Below, piece by piece: positions 1 to 6,850 of a stretch of DNA of 9,919 nt. The stretch's first letter is position 1. Each line of letters begins with the position of its first letter. The DNA lies in the NCBI GenBank assembly GCA_002352125.1, contig DEHU01000276.1, forward strand, positions 1 through 9,919. Direction: 5' to 3'. Under the pieces are notes generated by a model that saw only the letters and a program-made list of their open reading frames with translations, was not told the origin of the DNA and searched no databases. A program made the position numbers and the translations under genes. The stretch comes from Competibacteraceae bacterium UBA2792 (GTDB lineage: Bacteria; Pseudomonadota; Gammaproteobacteria; Competibacterales; Competibacteraceae).

Positions 1-57
1 CTCGATCAAACCCGCTTGCGCGATCGGGATACGCTAGTGGGATGGGGCAATAGATGA
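1..57 (+). CDS. Possible 3' end of an unidentified gene, cut by the window edge
   Basis: Frame 1 is open from the window edge to a TGA at 55-57 and reads LDQTRLRDRDTLVGWGNR. The other two plus frames stop at 36 and 53. The piece is too short for any family assignment, and an 18-codon open stretch is common by chance. The only contextual support is the strong hairpin about 25 bp downstream, which could end a rightward transcript as well as the leftward one. Low confidence that it is coding. Confidence 0.2.
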   Translation, partial: LDQTRLRDRDTLVGWGNR

Positions 58-76
58 TTCTGACTCGTCGGTAGCG

Positions 77-110
77 AAAAACCCCCGGCTTGCAAGCCGG
101 GGGGTGTTTG
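77..110 (-). terminator. Strong GC-rich intrinsic terminator, probably bidirectional
   Basis: Positions 82-103 form a perfect 22-base palindrome, with a ccccc-ggctt arm and its complement, so the RNA folds into a tight hairpin on either strand. On the minus strand the stem is followed by TTTTT (complement of 77-81), the classical intrinsic terminator layout. It lies about 140 bp past the stop of the leftward acyl-CoA dehydrogenase gene. On the plus strand the tail is only gtgttt, so rightward termination would be weaker. Confidence 0.8.
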
Positions 111-247
111 CGGCGAAATCAATCAACGAATTCTGGAACTCGACTTTTCTCTTCGATGGGGAGCATCGCCGCAGCCGCATTTCGCTCAAACTTTACGCTT
201 GGACAACGTAACGGGGTAATGTATTGCTATTTCCCCAATCCTTCGTC

Positions 248-2050
248 CTAGAAAGCGTCAGCGTGCAAGGTCATCAGAGAATCGGCGCCGGTCTGGATCT
301 TGGCCAGATGCGCTATCGTATCGGGCAACACTTTTTCCATGAAGAACTCGGCGCAGACCAACTTGTTTTGATAGAACTGCCGGTCGAAGCTGTCGTCGTC
401 CGGATTAGAGAGCTGGTTTGCGCAGATGCGGGCCACCTGCGCCCACTGATACCCCAGCGTTATCAACGCCATCATATACAGATAATCCATCGACACGGCA
501 CCGCCGTTGTCCGGGTTGGAAATAGCGTGCTGCATTAGCCATTGGGTGGCTTGGACCAGCCGCTCCAGCGCCTCGGTTAGCGGTTTGACGAAGGGCGATA
601 GCGCGGCGTTGTTCTCGTACTTCTCGCAGAACCCGCCAACTAGGGCGAAAAAGAACTGGATGGCCCGTCCTCTGTTGGCCGGTAACTTGCGCCCGATCAA
701 GTCCAACGCTTGGACACCGTTGGCTCCCTCGTAAATCTGGGTGATACGTGCATCGCGCACAAATTGCTCCATACCCCATTCGGCGATATAGCCGTGGCCG
801 CCGAAGCATTGCAGGCACCAATTGGCGGAGTTGAAACCCATATCGGTGAAATACGTTTTCATCACCGGCGTCAGCAGGCCCAATAAATCCTCGGCCTTGC
901 GCCGTGTCTCCGGGTCGGGATGTTTGCGGATGATGTCCACCTGCAAGCCAGCCCAGTAGGCTAGTGCCCGCGCGCCTTCCTTGAACACTCTGACCGTCAT
1001 CAGCATTCGGCGGATGTCGGGATGGACGATGATCGGGTCGGCCGGTTTGTCGGGGCATTTTGCGTCTCGCAGCGAGCGGCCCTGCAAGCGATCCTTGCAG
1101 TACGTCACGGCGTTCTGGTAAGCGACCTCGGCTTGGCTCAAGCCCTGAACCGCCACGCCTAGCCTGGCCGCGTTCATCATGATAAACATGGTCTTGAGAC
1201 CCTTGTGCTCTTCGCCGATCAGATAGCCGACCGCGCCATCGTAGTTCATCACGCACGTAGCATTGCCGTGGATGCCCATCTTTTCTTCCAGCGCCCCGCA
1301 GCTCACCGCGTTGCGGTCGCCCAAGCTGCCGTCGGGGTTGACCAGGAACTTGGGCACGATGAACAGGCTGATGCCCTTGACCCCTTTCGGGCCGCCGGGA
1401 ATCCTGGCTAGCACCAGATGGACGATGTTCTCGGCCAAGTCGTGCTCGCCGGCCGAGATAAAAATCTTGGTGCCAGCGATGCGATAGCTGCCGTCCGATT
1501 GCGGTTCGGCCTTGGTGCGTAGCAGGCCCAAATCGGTGCCGCAGTGCGGCTCGGTCAGGTTCATGGTACCGGTCCATTGACCGGCGATCATTTTCGGCAG
1601 GTAGAGATTTTTTTGTGCGTCGGTGCCGCCGATCTCGATAGCTTCGATGGCACCGCTGGTCAGACCGGGATACATAGTGAAAGCCATGTTGGCGGAAGCC
1701 ATCATTTCGCTAACCGCTAACCCCAGCACATAGGGTAAGCCTTGACCGCCGTATTCCGGATCGCCGATCAAACCGGTCCAGCCACCTTCGACCACCGCGT
1801 CGTAGGCTTCTTTGAAGCCGCGCGGGGTGACGACCATGCCGTTTTTTAGCCGGCAACCTTCTCGGTCGCCGATTTTGTTCAATGGCTGCAACACCTCCTG
1901 GCTAAGTTGGGCGGCACCTTCCAGAATCGCCGCGATGGTATCCGGCGTTGCCTCCGAAAAACCGGCCAACACGTCATTGTAGCGGTCGATCTTAAGCAAT
2001 TCGTGCAGAACGAACTGCATATCGCGCACGGGAGCGGTGTAGCTAGGCAT
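248..2050 (-). CDS. Acyl-CoA dehydrogenase, long DmdC/FadE-type with extra C-terminal domain
   Basis: This predicted FAD-dependent acyl-CoA dehydrogenase (600 residues) introduces the alpha,beta double bond in acyl-CoA thioesters and passes electrons to ETF. It is longer than the classical 380-residue enzymes. The start MPSYTAPVRDMQFVL matches the N-terminal extension typical of the DmdC-like group. The middle-domain motif TEPHCGTDLG lies at about 166-175. The C-terminal helical domain carries FGGHGY (about 417-421) and ITQIYEGANG, in which E441 is the likely catalytic base. Residues from about 470 onward form the additional C-terminal domain of this subfamily. The start is supported by CAGGA 8 bases upstream of the ATG. 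It is transcribed alone, leftward, toward the hairpin at 77-110. Substrate is not resolved: members act on fatty acyl-CoAs or methylmercaptopropionyl-CoA. The family call is firm, the substrate unknown. Confidence 0.95.
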   Translation of the reverse strand: MPSYTAPVRDMQFVLHELLKIDRYNDVLAGFSEATPDTIAAILEGAAQLSQEVLQPLNKIGDREGCRLKNGMVVTPRGFKEAYDAVVEGGWTGLIGDPEYGGQGLPYVLGLAVSEMMASANMAFTMYPGLTSGAIEAIEIGGTDAQKNLYLPKMIAGQWTGTMNLTEPHCGTDLGLLRTKAEPQSDGSYRIAGTKIFISAGEHDLAENIVHLVLARIPGGPKGVKGISLFIVPKFLVNPDGSLGDRNAVSCGALEEKMGIHGNATCVMNYDGAVGYLIGEEHKGLKTMFIMMNAARLGVAVQGLSQAEVAYQNAVTYCKDRLQGRSLRDAKCPDKPADPIIVHPDIRRMLMTVRVFKEGARALAYWAGLQVDIIRKHPDPETRRKAEDLLGLLTPVMKTYFTDMGFNSANWCLQCFGGHGYIAEWGMEQFVRDARITQIYEGANGVQALDLIGRKLPANRGRAIQFFFALVGGFCEKYENNAALSPFVKPLTEALERLVQATQWLMQHAISNPDNGGAVSMDYLYMMALITLGYQWAQVARICANQLSNPDDDSFDRQFYQNKLVCAEFFMEKVLPDTIAHLAKIQTGADSLMTLHADAF

Positions 2051-2351
2051 GAGCGTAATCCTGAGTTGCGTTGAGATTTCAACAAGCTATCGGCGAATGA
2101 CGCCATGTTCAGAACGTAAACGTAACCGTTAGAATAAACACTCTAATTCGTAACAATTAGCCAGTTAATTCAATGAATTGCAGTGCAATATTTAGAATAT
2201 TGGCAAATCGATGACCAGTTTGAACAAAAATCGGCTGAATTTTTTGTTTCGAGATGCAAACTTTGGCGGTTTGCTGTCGGGATCCGTGGGCTAAGCTGTT
2301 AGCTTCTCGACATTCGACGATCACTAAAAATCCCTGACGGAGCGCTTCGAT
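2051..2351. promoter_or_regulatory. Divergent intergenic region, AT-rich, with several dyad symmetries
   Basis: These 301 bases separate the leftward acyl-CoA dehydrogenase gene from the rightward secreted-protein gene and hold no credible coding frame. The central part (about 2110-2250) is much richer in A and T than the flanking genes. It contains a chain of perfect inverted repeats: AATTCA-a-TGAATT (2167-2179), ATTGCA-g-TGCAAT (2177-2189) and CAATATT-tag-AATATTG (2186-2202). A separate GCAAAC-7 bases-GTTTGC lies at 2256-2274. These look like protein binding sites controlling one or both genes. No regulator is encoded next to them, so the binding protein is unknown. Confidence 0.55.
2128..2156 (-). 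promoter_or_regulatory. Candidate sigma70 promoter of the acyl-CoA dehydrogenase gene
   Basis: Read on the minus strand, TTGTTA (complement of 2151-2156) and TCTAAC (complement of 2128-2133) are separated by 17 bases. Each matches the consensus hexamer at 4 of 6 positions. The -10 lies about 78 bp before the start codon at 2050. The element sits beside the dyad-rich stretch 2155-2202, which would be just upstream of the -35. This is a pattern match only. Confidence 0.35.
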
Positions 2352-3401
2352 ATGACTCTTTTCAAAACCGGTTTGTTATCTCTTGGCACGATACTGCTAG
2401 GGGCTTCGATAGTCGCCGCACCGGTTCGGGCGGGCGATATCGTCCTGACCGTGGAGGAACCGGCCGCCAGCAGCGCCTATAGCGGCGTGGCGAACCTGCG
2501 CGGCTGGGCGGTAGGCTCGGCGGGCATCGATCGAGTGGAGTTGTACGTGGATGGCGCGTTTGCGACCAACGTGCCAGTGGGCGGCTTACGCGGCGATGTG
2601 GGCGCTCAATATCCTGGCTATCCCGGTTCCAGAAACGCCGGTTTCTCGATGGCCTTCAACTATTCCAACCTGTCGGCTGGTCAGCACGCTATCCGGGTCC
2701 GGGCAGTGGATCGGGAAAATGCCAGCCGAGATGCGTCGGTCAACTTCAATGTGATTCGCTTCGACAATTCCTATATTGCCGATCCGGCCAAAATCAGCTT
2801 GGCCGGCGCGACCGGCACGCTCGACACCCGATCCATTTCGCTGAAGAACGTCACCGCCGATGGCAAGACCTACGACATCCGGTTGGACTGGCGCACCGAG
2901 GCTCAGGGGTTCGTCATCGCTCAGATCACCTCCGCCGGCAATCCGCCAGCGGACGACTTCAGCGGCACTTACCGCTCGCAGGTTTCGCTGACCAGCAACA
3001 GTTGCTCGTTCGCGGTGGACTCGGAAACCGAGAGCGAACTGAAGTTGACCCAGGATGGCTCTCTGCTGAGCGGAACGGAAAGCGACGCTTTAACTGTCTC
3101 GGGAACGGTGGATGTGCAGGGCAATTTTTCGCTGCTGTCGGCGCGCTTGGTACAAAACTCGGGTAGCTGCCGGGGCGAGTCCTACTTCCAGTACCAGGGC
3201 AGTTTTCCCAGCCAGACCATCACCATCGCCATTCAACGCGAATATTTCGGCAGTTGCCCTTACAGCAACTGTACGGCCAGCTATCAAGGCACCATGACCA
3301 CGACCAGCACGACCACCCGCGCGGACGCACCGACGACCGCCGCCGGGGGGGCGCCGGCCGGCGTGATCGAGCCGTTGCTGGAAACGGGCAAAGCGCTTTG
3401 A
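2352..3401 (+). CDS. Secreted protein with N-terminal Ig-like domain, unknown function
   Basis: The 349-residue product begins with a clear Sec signal peptide: a Lys at position 5, a hydrophobic core at about 7-23, and likely cleavage after VRA at 27. Residues about 28-135 resemble a bacterial Ig-like/fibronectin-type beta-sandwich (motifs LRGWAVGSAGIDRVELYVDG and AGQHAIRVRAVD), as seen in surface and secreted proteins. The rest appears beta-rich with repeated FSGTY/FQYQGSF/ASYQGTM-type strands and four cysteines (SNSC, SGSC, GSCPYSNC) that could form two disulfides in the periplasm or outside the cell. The end is Thr/Ala/Gly/Pro-rich and low in complexity. GGAG at 2339-2342, 9 bases before the ATG, supports the start. 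A run of seven G (3345-3351) near the 3' end is a possible indel site. No enzyme motif is recognised; a binding or structural role is inference. Confidence 0.8.
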   Translation: MTLFKTGLLSLGTILLGASIVAAPVRAGDIVLTVEEPAASSAYSGVANLRGWAVGSAGIDRVELYVDGAFATNVPVGGLRGDVGAQYPGYPGSRNAGFSMAFNYSNLSAGQHAIRVRAVDRENASRDASVNFNVIRFDNSYIADPAKISLAGATGTLDTRSISLKNVTADGKTYDIRLDWRTEAQGFVIAQITSAGNPPADDFSGTYRSQVSLTSNSCSFAVDSETESELKLTQDGSLLSGTESDALTVSGTVDVQGNFSLLSARLVQNSGSCRGESYFQYQGSFPSQTITIAIQREYFGSCPYSNCTASYQGTMTTTSTTTRADAPTTAAGGAPAGVIEPLLETGKAL

Positions 3402-3451
3402 GCACTCGCTAGGCGCGTTTCCGGTTCGAGATGAGTCGATCGAAATGCGCT

Positions 3452-4423
3452 TCAAGACGACTTGAACAAGGCCGCCGCTTCTTGTTGGCCAAGTTCGAAA
3501 TAGCGCTTCTGCGCCGTGCTGTCCTTGAGCGAAATCGTCATGCTCTCCAGATCCTTGGGCCGCAAGATGTGCAGCGGCTTGGCGTAATAACGCTTGCCGG
3601 CGACTTCCGCCGTCTGCTTGCCCATCGTTTTGAGCATCTCGTTGATCACGGTCGCCTGCGTGAACACCCGGGCGTTGGGCAAAGTCAGTTGAAGGTCGCT
3701 GACCAGCAGGTGCGTATCGATGCTGTTGAACGGTAAGGAAAGCAGGTTCGAGCGATACAGCTTGTCCAACTCGCGATGATAATCGTAATCGGTAAAATCG
3801 ACGGCGATGATTTCATCGACTTCATCGTCCTCGAACAAAGTGCGTAGCGGCGTGTTGTCGAGGTAACCGCCCTCGATGTAATAATCGCCGTCGATCATGA
3901 TCGCCTTGAAGTAAGGGATAGTGGTGATCCCAGCGAGAAAGGCGTTCATGAAGGCGTCGAGGCTGGCATCGTCGATGGTTGCCAAAATTTCGTTGACTTT
4001 GAAGAACCGCCCTTCTCGTTTGGTAACGTTGGTGGCGCGGATATCCCAGCGTAGAACCTTGAGATGCTCCGCCAATAGCGCGCGCCGCTTGGCGTCATCG
4101 AGCAGGAGCGACTTGCGGCAGTTATCCTTGTCGACGGTGAAAAGATGCGTGCCGCTCGGCAACAAAGGCGGCCGCAAGCCCAGGAAGTTGGAAAACACAT
4201 GAAAGATGTCGGTGACGCTAAGTCTGACCGTGCGTGTCAAGACCGGCGGCAACTCCTCCGCTTGCCAATCCCACAGCAGATAATCGACGACGATGTTGTT
4301 GCCGGAGCTGGTCGAGGTGATATGCACGATCGGCAGGTTGTTTTTCTTCATCCAGACCAACACGCCTTCGGTGTAGAAACTCCGGTAACCGCCACCCGAT
4401 GCGACGAAGCCATATTTGGTCAT
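3452..4423 (-). CDS. Patatin-like phospholipase family protein with altered catalytic motifs
   Basis: The 323-residue product has the patatin fold signature. The oxyanion loop SGGGYR is at 9-14. The nucleophile-elbow region STSSG is at 37-41, with S39 at the nucleophile position. The block AGITTIPYFKAIMIDGD runs into YYIEGGYLDNTPL at 181-193. Patatins normally read GxSxG and DGG/DGA; here the first Gly of the elbow is Ser37 and the dyad Asp is Glu184, while Gly185, Gly186, Asn190 and Pro192 are kept. No signal peptide or membrane segment is seen, so it is probably cytoplasmic or loosely membrane-associated. The family hydrolyses acyl ester bonds in lipids, but activity here is uncertain. A purine-rich GAGGAGGGG lies just upstream of the ATG. 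The gene stands alone and converges on the secreted-protein gene with a 50-bp gap and no clear terminator between them. Confidence 0.85.
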   Translation of the reverse strand: MTKYGFVASGGGYRSFYTEGVLVWMKKNNLPIVHITSTSSGNNIVVDYLLWDWQAEELPPVLTRTVRLSVTDIFHVFSNFLGLRPPLLPSGTHLFTVDKDNCRKSLLLDDAKRRALLAEHLKVLRWDIRATNVTKREGRFFKVNEILATIDDASLDAFMNAFLAGITTIPYFKAIMIDGDYYIEGGYLDNTPLRTLFEDDEVDEIIAVDFTDYDYHRELDKLYRSNLLSLPFNSIDTHLLVSDLQLTLPNARVFTQATVINEMLKTMGKQTAEVAGKRYYAKPLHILRPKDLESMTISLKDSTAQKRYFELGQQEAAALFKSS

Positions 4424-4595
4424 CGCTGTCCCCTCCTCGTTGCTTGCCGGCAGAATAAAATGGCGAGTGCCGACGCCCCGAGCCAGTTTGGCACACTCCC
4501 AACGAAGTAGAAAGAACGACTAACAGAGGCGTTTTTCCAACCGGTTTGCAGCAGCTTGCCTACCACGAAAACCGCCATCCATTCCGGAAATCACT

Positions 4596-4913
4596 ATGCA
4601 CGACGATGCTTTCGACGACGAACCGCATTACTTGGACACACCGCGACCGCCCAGCAAAAGCCAACGCAAGCGCGAAGCGACGGCGTTGCAGGATCTGGGC
4701 GAGCAACTGGTCAAACTCACGCCCGCACAACTGAAATGGATACCGCTACCGGAAGAGTTGTCGGCTGCGATACGGGCGGCACAAACCATGAACCAGCGGG
4801 GGGCGCACAAGCGGCAACTGCAATTCATCGGCAAACTGATGCGGCGGCTGGACGATCCGGAAACGGAGGCGATCCGCACGGCGCTGGCCACGGTCCAAAC
4901 GGCACGCCGCTAG
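4596..4913 (+). CDS. darP: DarP/YjgA-type (DUF615) ribosome-associated protein, short form lacking the C-terminal half
   Basis: The 104-residue product matches the N-terminal half of DarP (formerly YjgA), a protein that associates with the large ribosomal subunit during assembly in E. coli. Recognisable features are the acidic N-terminus, PPSKSQRKREATALQDLGEQL (about 18-38), IPLPEELSAAIRAAQ (about 49-63) and HKRQLQFIGKLMRRLDD (about 71-87). E. coli DarP is about 183 residues; this one stops at TAG 4911-4913, right after the helix equivalent to EPIRQALDKL, so the C-terminal helical half is absent. The next gene ends 11 bp away on the other strand, leaving no room for the missing part, and no continuation was seen in other frames. 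A modest GGAA precedes the ATG. It may be a shortened functional form, a truncated remnant, or a paralogue with a full copy elsewhere. Confidence 0.8.
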   Translation: MHDDAFDDEPHYLDTPRPPSKSQRKREATALQDLGEQLVKLTPAQLKWIPLPEELSAAIRAAQTMNQRGAHKRQLQFIGKLMRRLDDPETEAIRTALATVQTARR

Positions 4914-4924
4914 AACGCGAACCT

Positions 4925-5587
4925 TCACGCGGTATCGCCCAGCCGATAACCGATCCCGCGCACGGTGCGAATGAGTTGCGCGCTCAGCTTGCGCCGCAGA
5001 TTGTGAACGTGAACCTCGATGGCGTTGCTTTCTACCTCTTCGCCCCAGCCGTATAGCCGGTCTTCCAGTTGCTCGCGAGACATCACCGCATTCGACGCTT
5101 CCACCAAGGCATGCAACAAGGCAAATTCTCGTGCCGACAACTGCGCCGGCTGTCCCCGATATTCGACGGTGTGGGCGACCGGATCGAGCCGCAAGGCTCC
5201 AACTTCGATCGAATCCCGCGTCCGGCCCGCCTGCCGCCGCAGCAACGCCCGCATCCGCGCCAGCAGTTCGGCTAAATCGAACGGCTTGACCAGATAATCG
5301 TCGGCACCGCTATCTAGGCCCTCGACCCGATCCGGCACCGCGTCGCGGGCGGTCAAAATCAGCACCGGGACGGCCAACTCCCGCTGGCGCCAGCCGCGCA
5401 ACACGGTCAATCCATCCTTCTTCGGCAAGCCTAAATCGAGCAGCACCAGCGCGTAATTCGTGGTCTCCAGCGCCAGTTCCGCAGCCCGGCCATCCCGAAC
5501 CCAATCCACGGTAAAACCTTCCGCGCGCAACCCTTTGCGCAAGCTGTCGCCGATCATCGGATCATCTTCCACCAATAGCACGCGCAT
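4925..5587 (-). CDS. OmpR/PhoB-family response regulator (QseB/PmrA-like), without adjacent kinase
   Basis: This two-domain transcriptional regulator has a receiver domain with acidic pocket EDD (7-9), phosphoacceptor Asp51 in LLDLGLP, Thr79 in LTARD and Lys101 in YLVKPF. A winged-helix DNA-binding domain follows from about 120 to the end, with LSAREFALL, VEVHVHNLRRKL-like text (here IEVHVHNLRRKL) and the usual ending RTVRGIGYRL. Length (220) is normal. I chose the ATG at 5587 because family members start MR-VLLVEDD; a GTG at 5596 would add three residues, and neither start has a strong ribosome binding site. Normally the histidine kinase gene follows directly, but here a convergent gene lies 11 bp beyond the stop, so its partner must be encoded elsewhere. 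It is divergent from the TlpA-NosL-CobM block, which makes that block a candidate target, by position only. Confidence 0.93.
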   Translation of the reverse strand: MRVLLVEDDPMIGDSLRKGLRAEGFTVDWVRDGRAAELALETTNYALVLLDLGLPKKDGLTVLRGWRQRELAVPVLILTARDAVPDRVEGLDSGADDYLVKPFDLAELLARMRALLRRQAGRTRDSIEVGALRLDPVAHTVEYRGQPAQLSAREFALLHALVEASNAVMSREQLEDRLYGWGEEVESNAIEVHVHNLRRKLSAQLIRTVRGIGYRLGDTA

Positions 5588-5674
5588 GTCTGACACCCAG
5601 GAAAAGTCGTTTATGCTTCGACATCCGCAAACCGTTAACCGTCACAACCATATCGAGCGAGGTGCGATGCCGCC
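5588..5674. promoter_or_regulatory. Divergent promoter region between response regulator and TlpA-like gene
   Basis: This 87-bp spacer must carry the leftward promoter of the regulator and probably the rightward promoter of the thiol/metal/corrin block. It holds a 7-bp-period direct repeat of AACCGT at 5630-5635 and 5637-5642. Direct half-site repeats are the typical target of OmpR-family winged-helix proteins, though these use spacings nearer 10-11 bp. No convincing -10/-35 pair, FNR box or cobalamin riboswitch was seen. Confidence 0.3.
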
Positions 5675-6169
5675 ATGATCCCGTTTCGGCCTTTGTTGAT
5701 TGTCCTGCTGCTCGCGCTGCTGGCCGGTTGCGAGCAAGATTTGCCGGCCTTGCGGATCGGCGCTCCCGCTCCCGCTTTCGCGCTGGACCGGCTAGACGGC
5801 GCCGGCGTTCGCTTTCCCGAACAGTATCGCGGTCGAGTGGTCGCCATCCGCTTCTGGGCCGATTGGTGTCCTTCCTGCCGAGCCGAAATGACGGCGCTGG
5901 AACCGGTCTATCGCCAGTATCGCGACCAGGGTCTGAATATCCTCGCGGTGAACGTGCTGCAACCGCCGGAAACGGTGCGGCCGTTCGTCGATCAGCTCGG
6001 CATCTCTTACGACGTGCTGCTCGACCGGCAAGGAGAGGTGACGCGCAGCTATCAAGTCATGGCCTTGCCGGTCACTTATATCGTCGATCGCCAAGGCGTC
6101 GTCCGCGCCCGGTTCATCGGTGAATCCACTTCCGAAGCTTTCGCCAAAGAGATCACTGGCTTGCTGTAA
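5675..6169 (+). CDS. TlpA/ResA-like thioredoxin-fold lipoprotein
   Basis: The 164-residue product has a short hydrophobic leader ending in the lipobox LAGC, with Cys19 as the lipidated residue. Glu rather than Asp follows the Cys, so the outer membrane is the likelier site. The mature part is an AlkC/TSA-TlpA thioredoxin domain: WADWCPSC (61-68) carries the redox pair Cys65/Cys68, and LPVTYIVD supplies the cis-Pro (Pro132) next to the active site. Such proteins reduce or exchange disulfides on periplasmic proteins, often apo-cytochromes or copper-carrying partners. Both NosL-type neighbours carry CPxCGM motifs that need reduced thiols to bind metal, so they are attractive but unproven clients. 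GAGG at 5659-5662 lies 12 bases before the ATG. A 60-bp gap separates it from the next gene. Confidence 0.92.
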   Translation: MIPFRPLLIVLLLALLAGCEQDLPALRIGAPAPAFALDRLDGAGVRFPEQYRGRVVAIRFWADWCPSCRAEMTALEPVYRQYRDQGLNILAVNVLQPPETVRPFVDQLGISYDVLLDRQGEVTRSYQVMALPVTYIVDRQGVVRARFIGESTSEAFAKEITGLL

Positions 6170-6185
6170 GGTTTCGCACCGGTAA

Positions 6186-6194
6186 TGGTATAGT
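6186..6194 (+). promoter_or_regulatory. Candidate extended -10 promoter upstream of the first NosL-type gene
   Basis: TGgTATAGT has the TGn extension plus a 5-of-6 match to TATAAT, about 36 bp before the ATG at 6230. No good -35 is present at 16-18 bp, which extended -10 promoters tolerate. If active, the NosL-NosL-CobM genes could be expressed separately from the TlpA-like gene. Confidence 0.35.
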
Positions 6195-6229
6195 GGTGTC
6201 TCTATTTAGCGCACAGGGAAAGACCTCAA

Positions 6230-6850
6230 ATGAATAATAACCACAACCCCGAACGACGCCAGATGCTCCGCTTGCTCGCCGTGACCGGCGCCACCGCTGG
6301 CATCGTCACCCTGAGTCCGCCGGCCCGTGCCGCAAAGTGCGAACACGATGGCACGCCGTTGCAATTCACGCCCAAGACCCAGCCGGACCCCAAGCCGCTG
6401 GAAAACGAACTCGATAAGTATCCCAAATGCCCTTATTGCGGCATGGACCGCAAGCAGTTCCACCGCAGCCGTCATCTGGTGCATTACCAGGACGATCTGG
6501 TGGATGCCACTTGCTCCTTGCATTGCGCCGCGCTCAGCCTGGCGATTAATCTGGACCGGGGACCTAAGGTCATCTACGCCGCCGATTTCGGCGCGAAAGA
6601 CGATCCAAAACCGCTGATGAACGTGGACGACGCCACCTATCTGATTGGATCCAAGCTGCCTGGGGTGATGACCAAGCAGAGCAAAATCGCTTTTGCCTCC
6701 AAGCAAACCGCCGAAACGGTCAAGGCCGAGCAAGGCGGCGAACTAGGAAATTTCGACGCCGCACTGCAAGCCGCCTACCAAAGCATGGCCAGCGATACGT
6801 TGATGATTCGCAAGAAGCGCGCCGAAAAACGACAGCATAGCGCCGGATGA
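6230..6850 (+). CDS. NosL-type CPxCGM protein with Tat-like signal (first of two)
   Basis: The 206-residue product starts with ERRQMLRLL (twin Arg at 9-10) followed by a weakly hydrophobic Ala/Gly-rich stretch and an ARA cleavage site near 34, which fits a Tat signal peptide. The mature part holds CPYCGMDR (67-74), the NosL motif whose Cys/Met residues bind Cu(I) in characterised NosL proteins. It also has RHLVHY and CSLHC (95-99) and a lone Cys37, giving five possible thiol ligands. The C-terminus (about 165-206) is helical and strongly basic. AGGGA at 6215-6219, 10 bases upstream, supports the start. It overlaps the next gene by four bases (ATGA). The family is periplasmic copper delivery or maturation, classically for nitrous oxide reductase; no nosZ is in view, so client and metal are open. 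Confidence 0.82.
   Translation: MNNNHNPERRQMLRLLAVTGATAGIVTLSPPARAAKCEHDGTPLQFTPKTQPDPKPLENELDKYPKCPYCGMDRKQFHRSRHLVHYQDDLVDATCSLHCAALSLAINLDRGPKVIYAADFGAKDDPKPLMNVDDATYLIGSKLPGVMTKQSKIAFASKQTAETVKAEQGGELGNFDAALQAAYQSMASDTLMIRKKRAEKRQHSAG

Noticed and set aside
205..235. Second terminator hairpin just after the acyl-CoA dehydrogenase stop (ggggtaat...atttcccc)
   Set aside because: The stem has a mismatch, a sizeable loop and no U-tract; the palindrome at 82-103 is far stronger.
405..1577. 390-residue minus-strand open frame inside the acyl-CoA dehydrogenase
   Set aside because: Arg/Pro-rich shadow of the real gene in another frame, with no domain features.
4556..5056. 166-residue plus-strand open frame spanning the darP end and the regulator end
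   Set aside because: It overlaps two recognisable genes in other frames, has no recognisable motif, and does not supply the missing DarP C-terminus.
5588..6229. FNR/DNR box (TTGAT-n4-ATCAA) that would tie the NosL genes to denitrification control
   Set aside because: No match close to that pattern was found upstream of the TlpA-like gene or of the first NosL-type gene.
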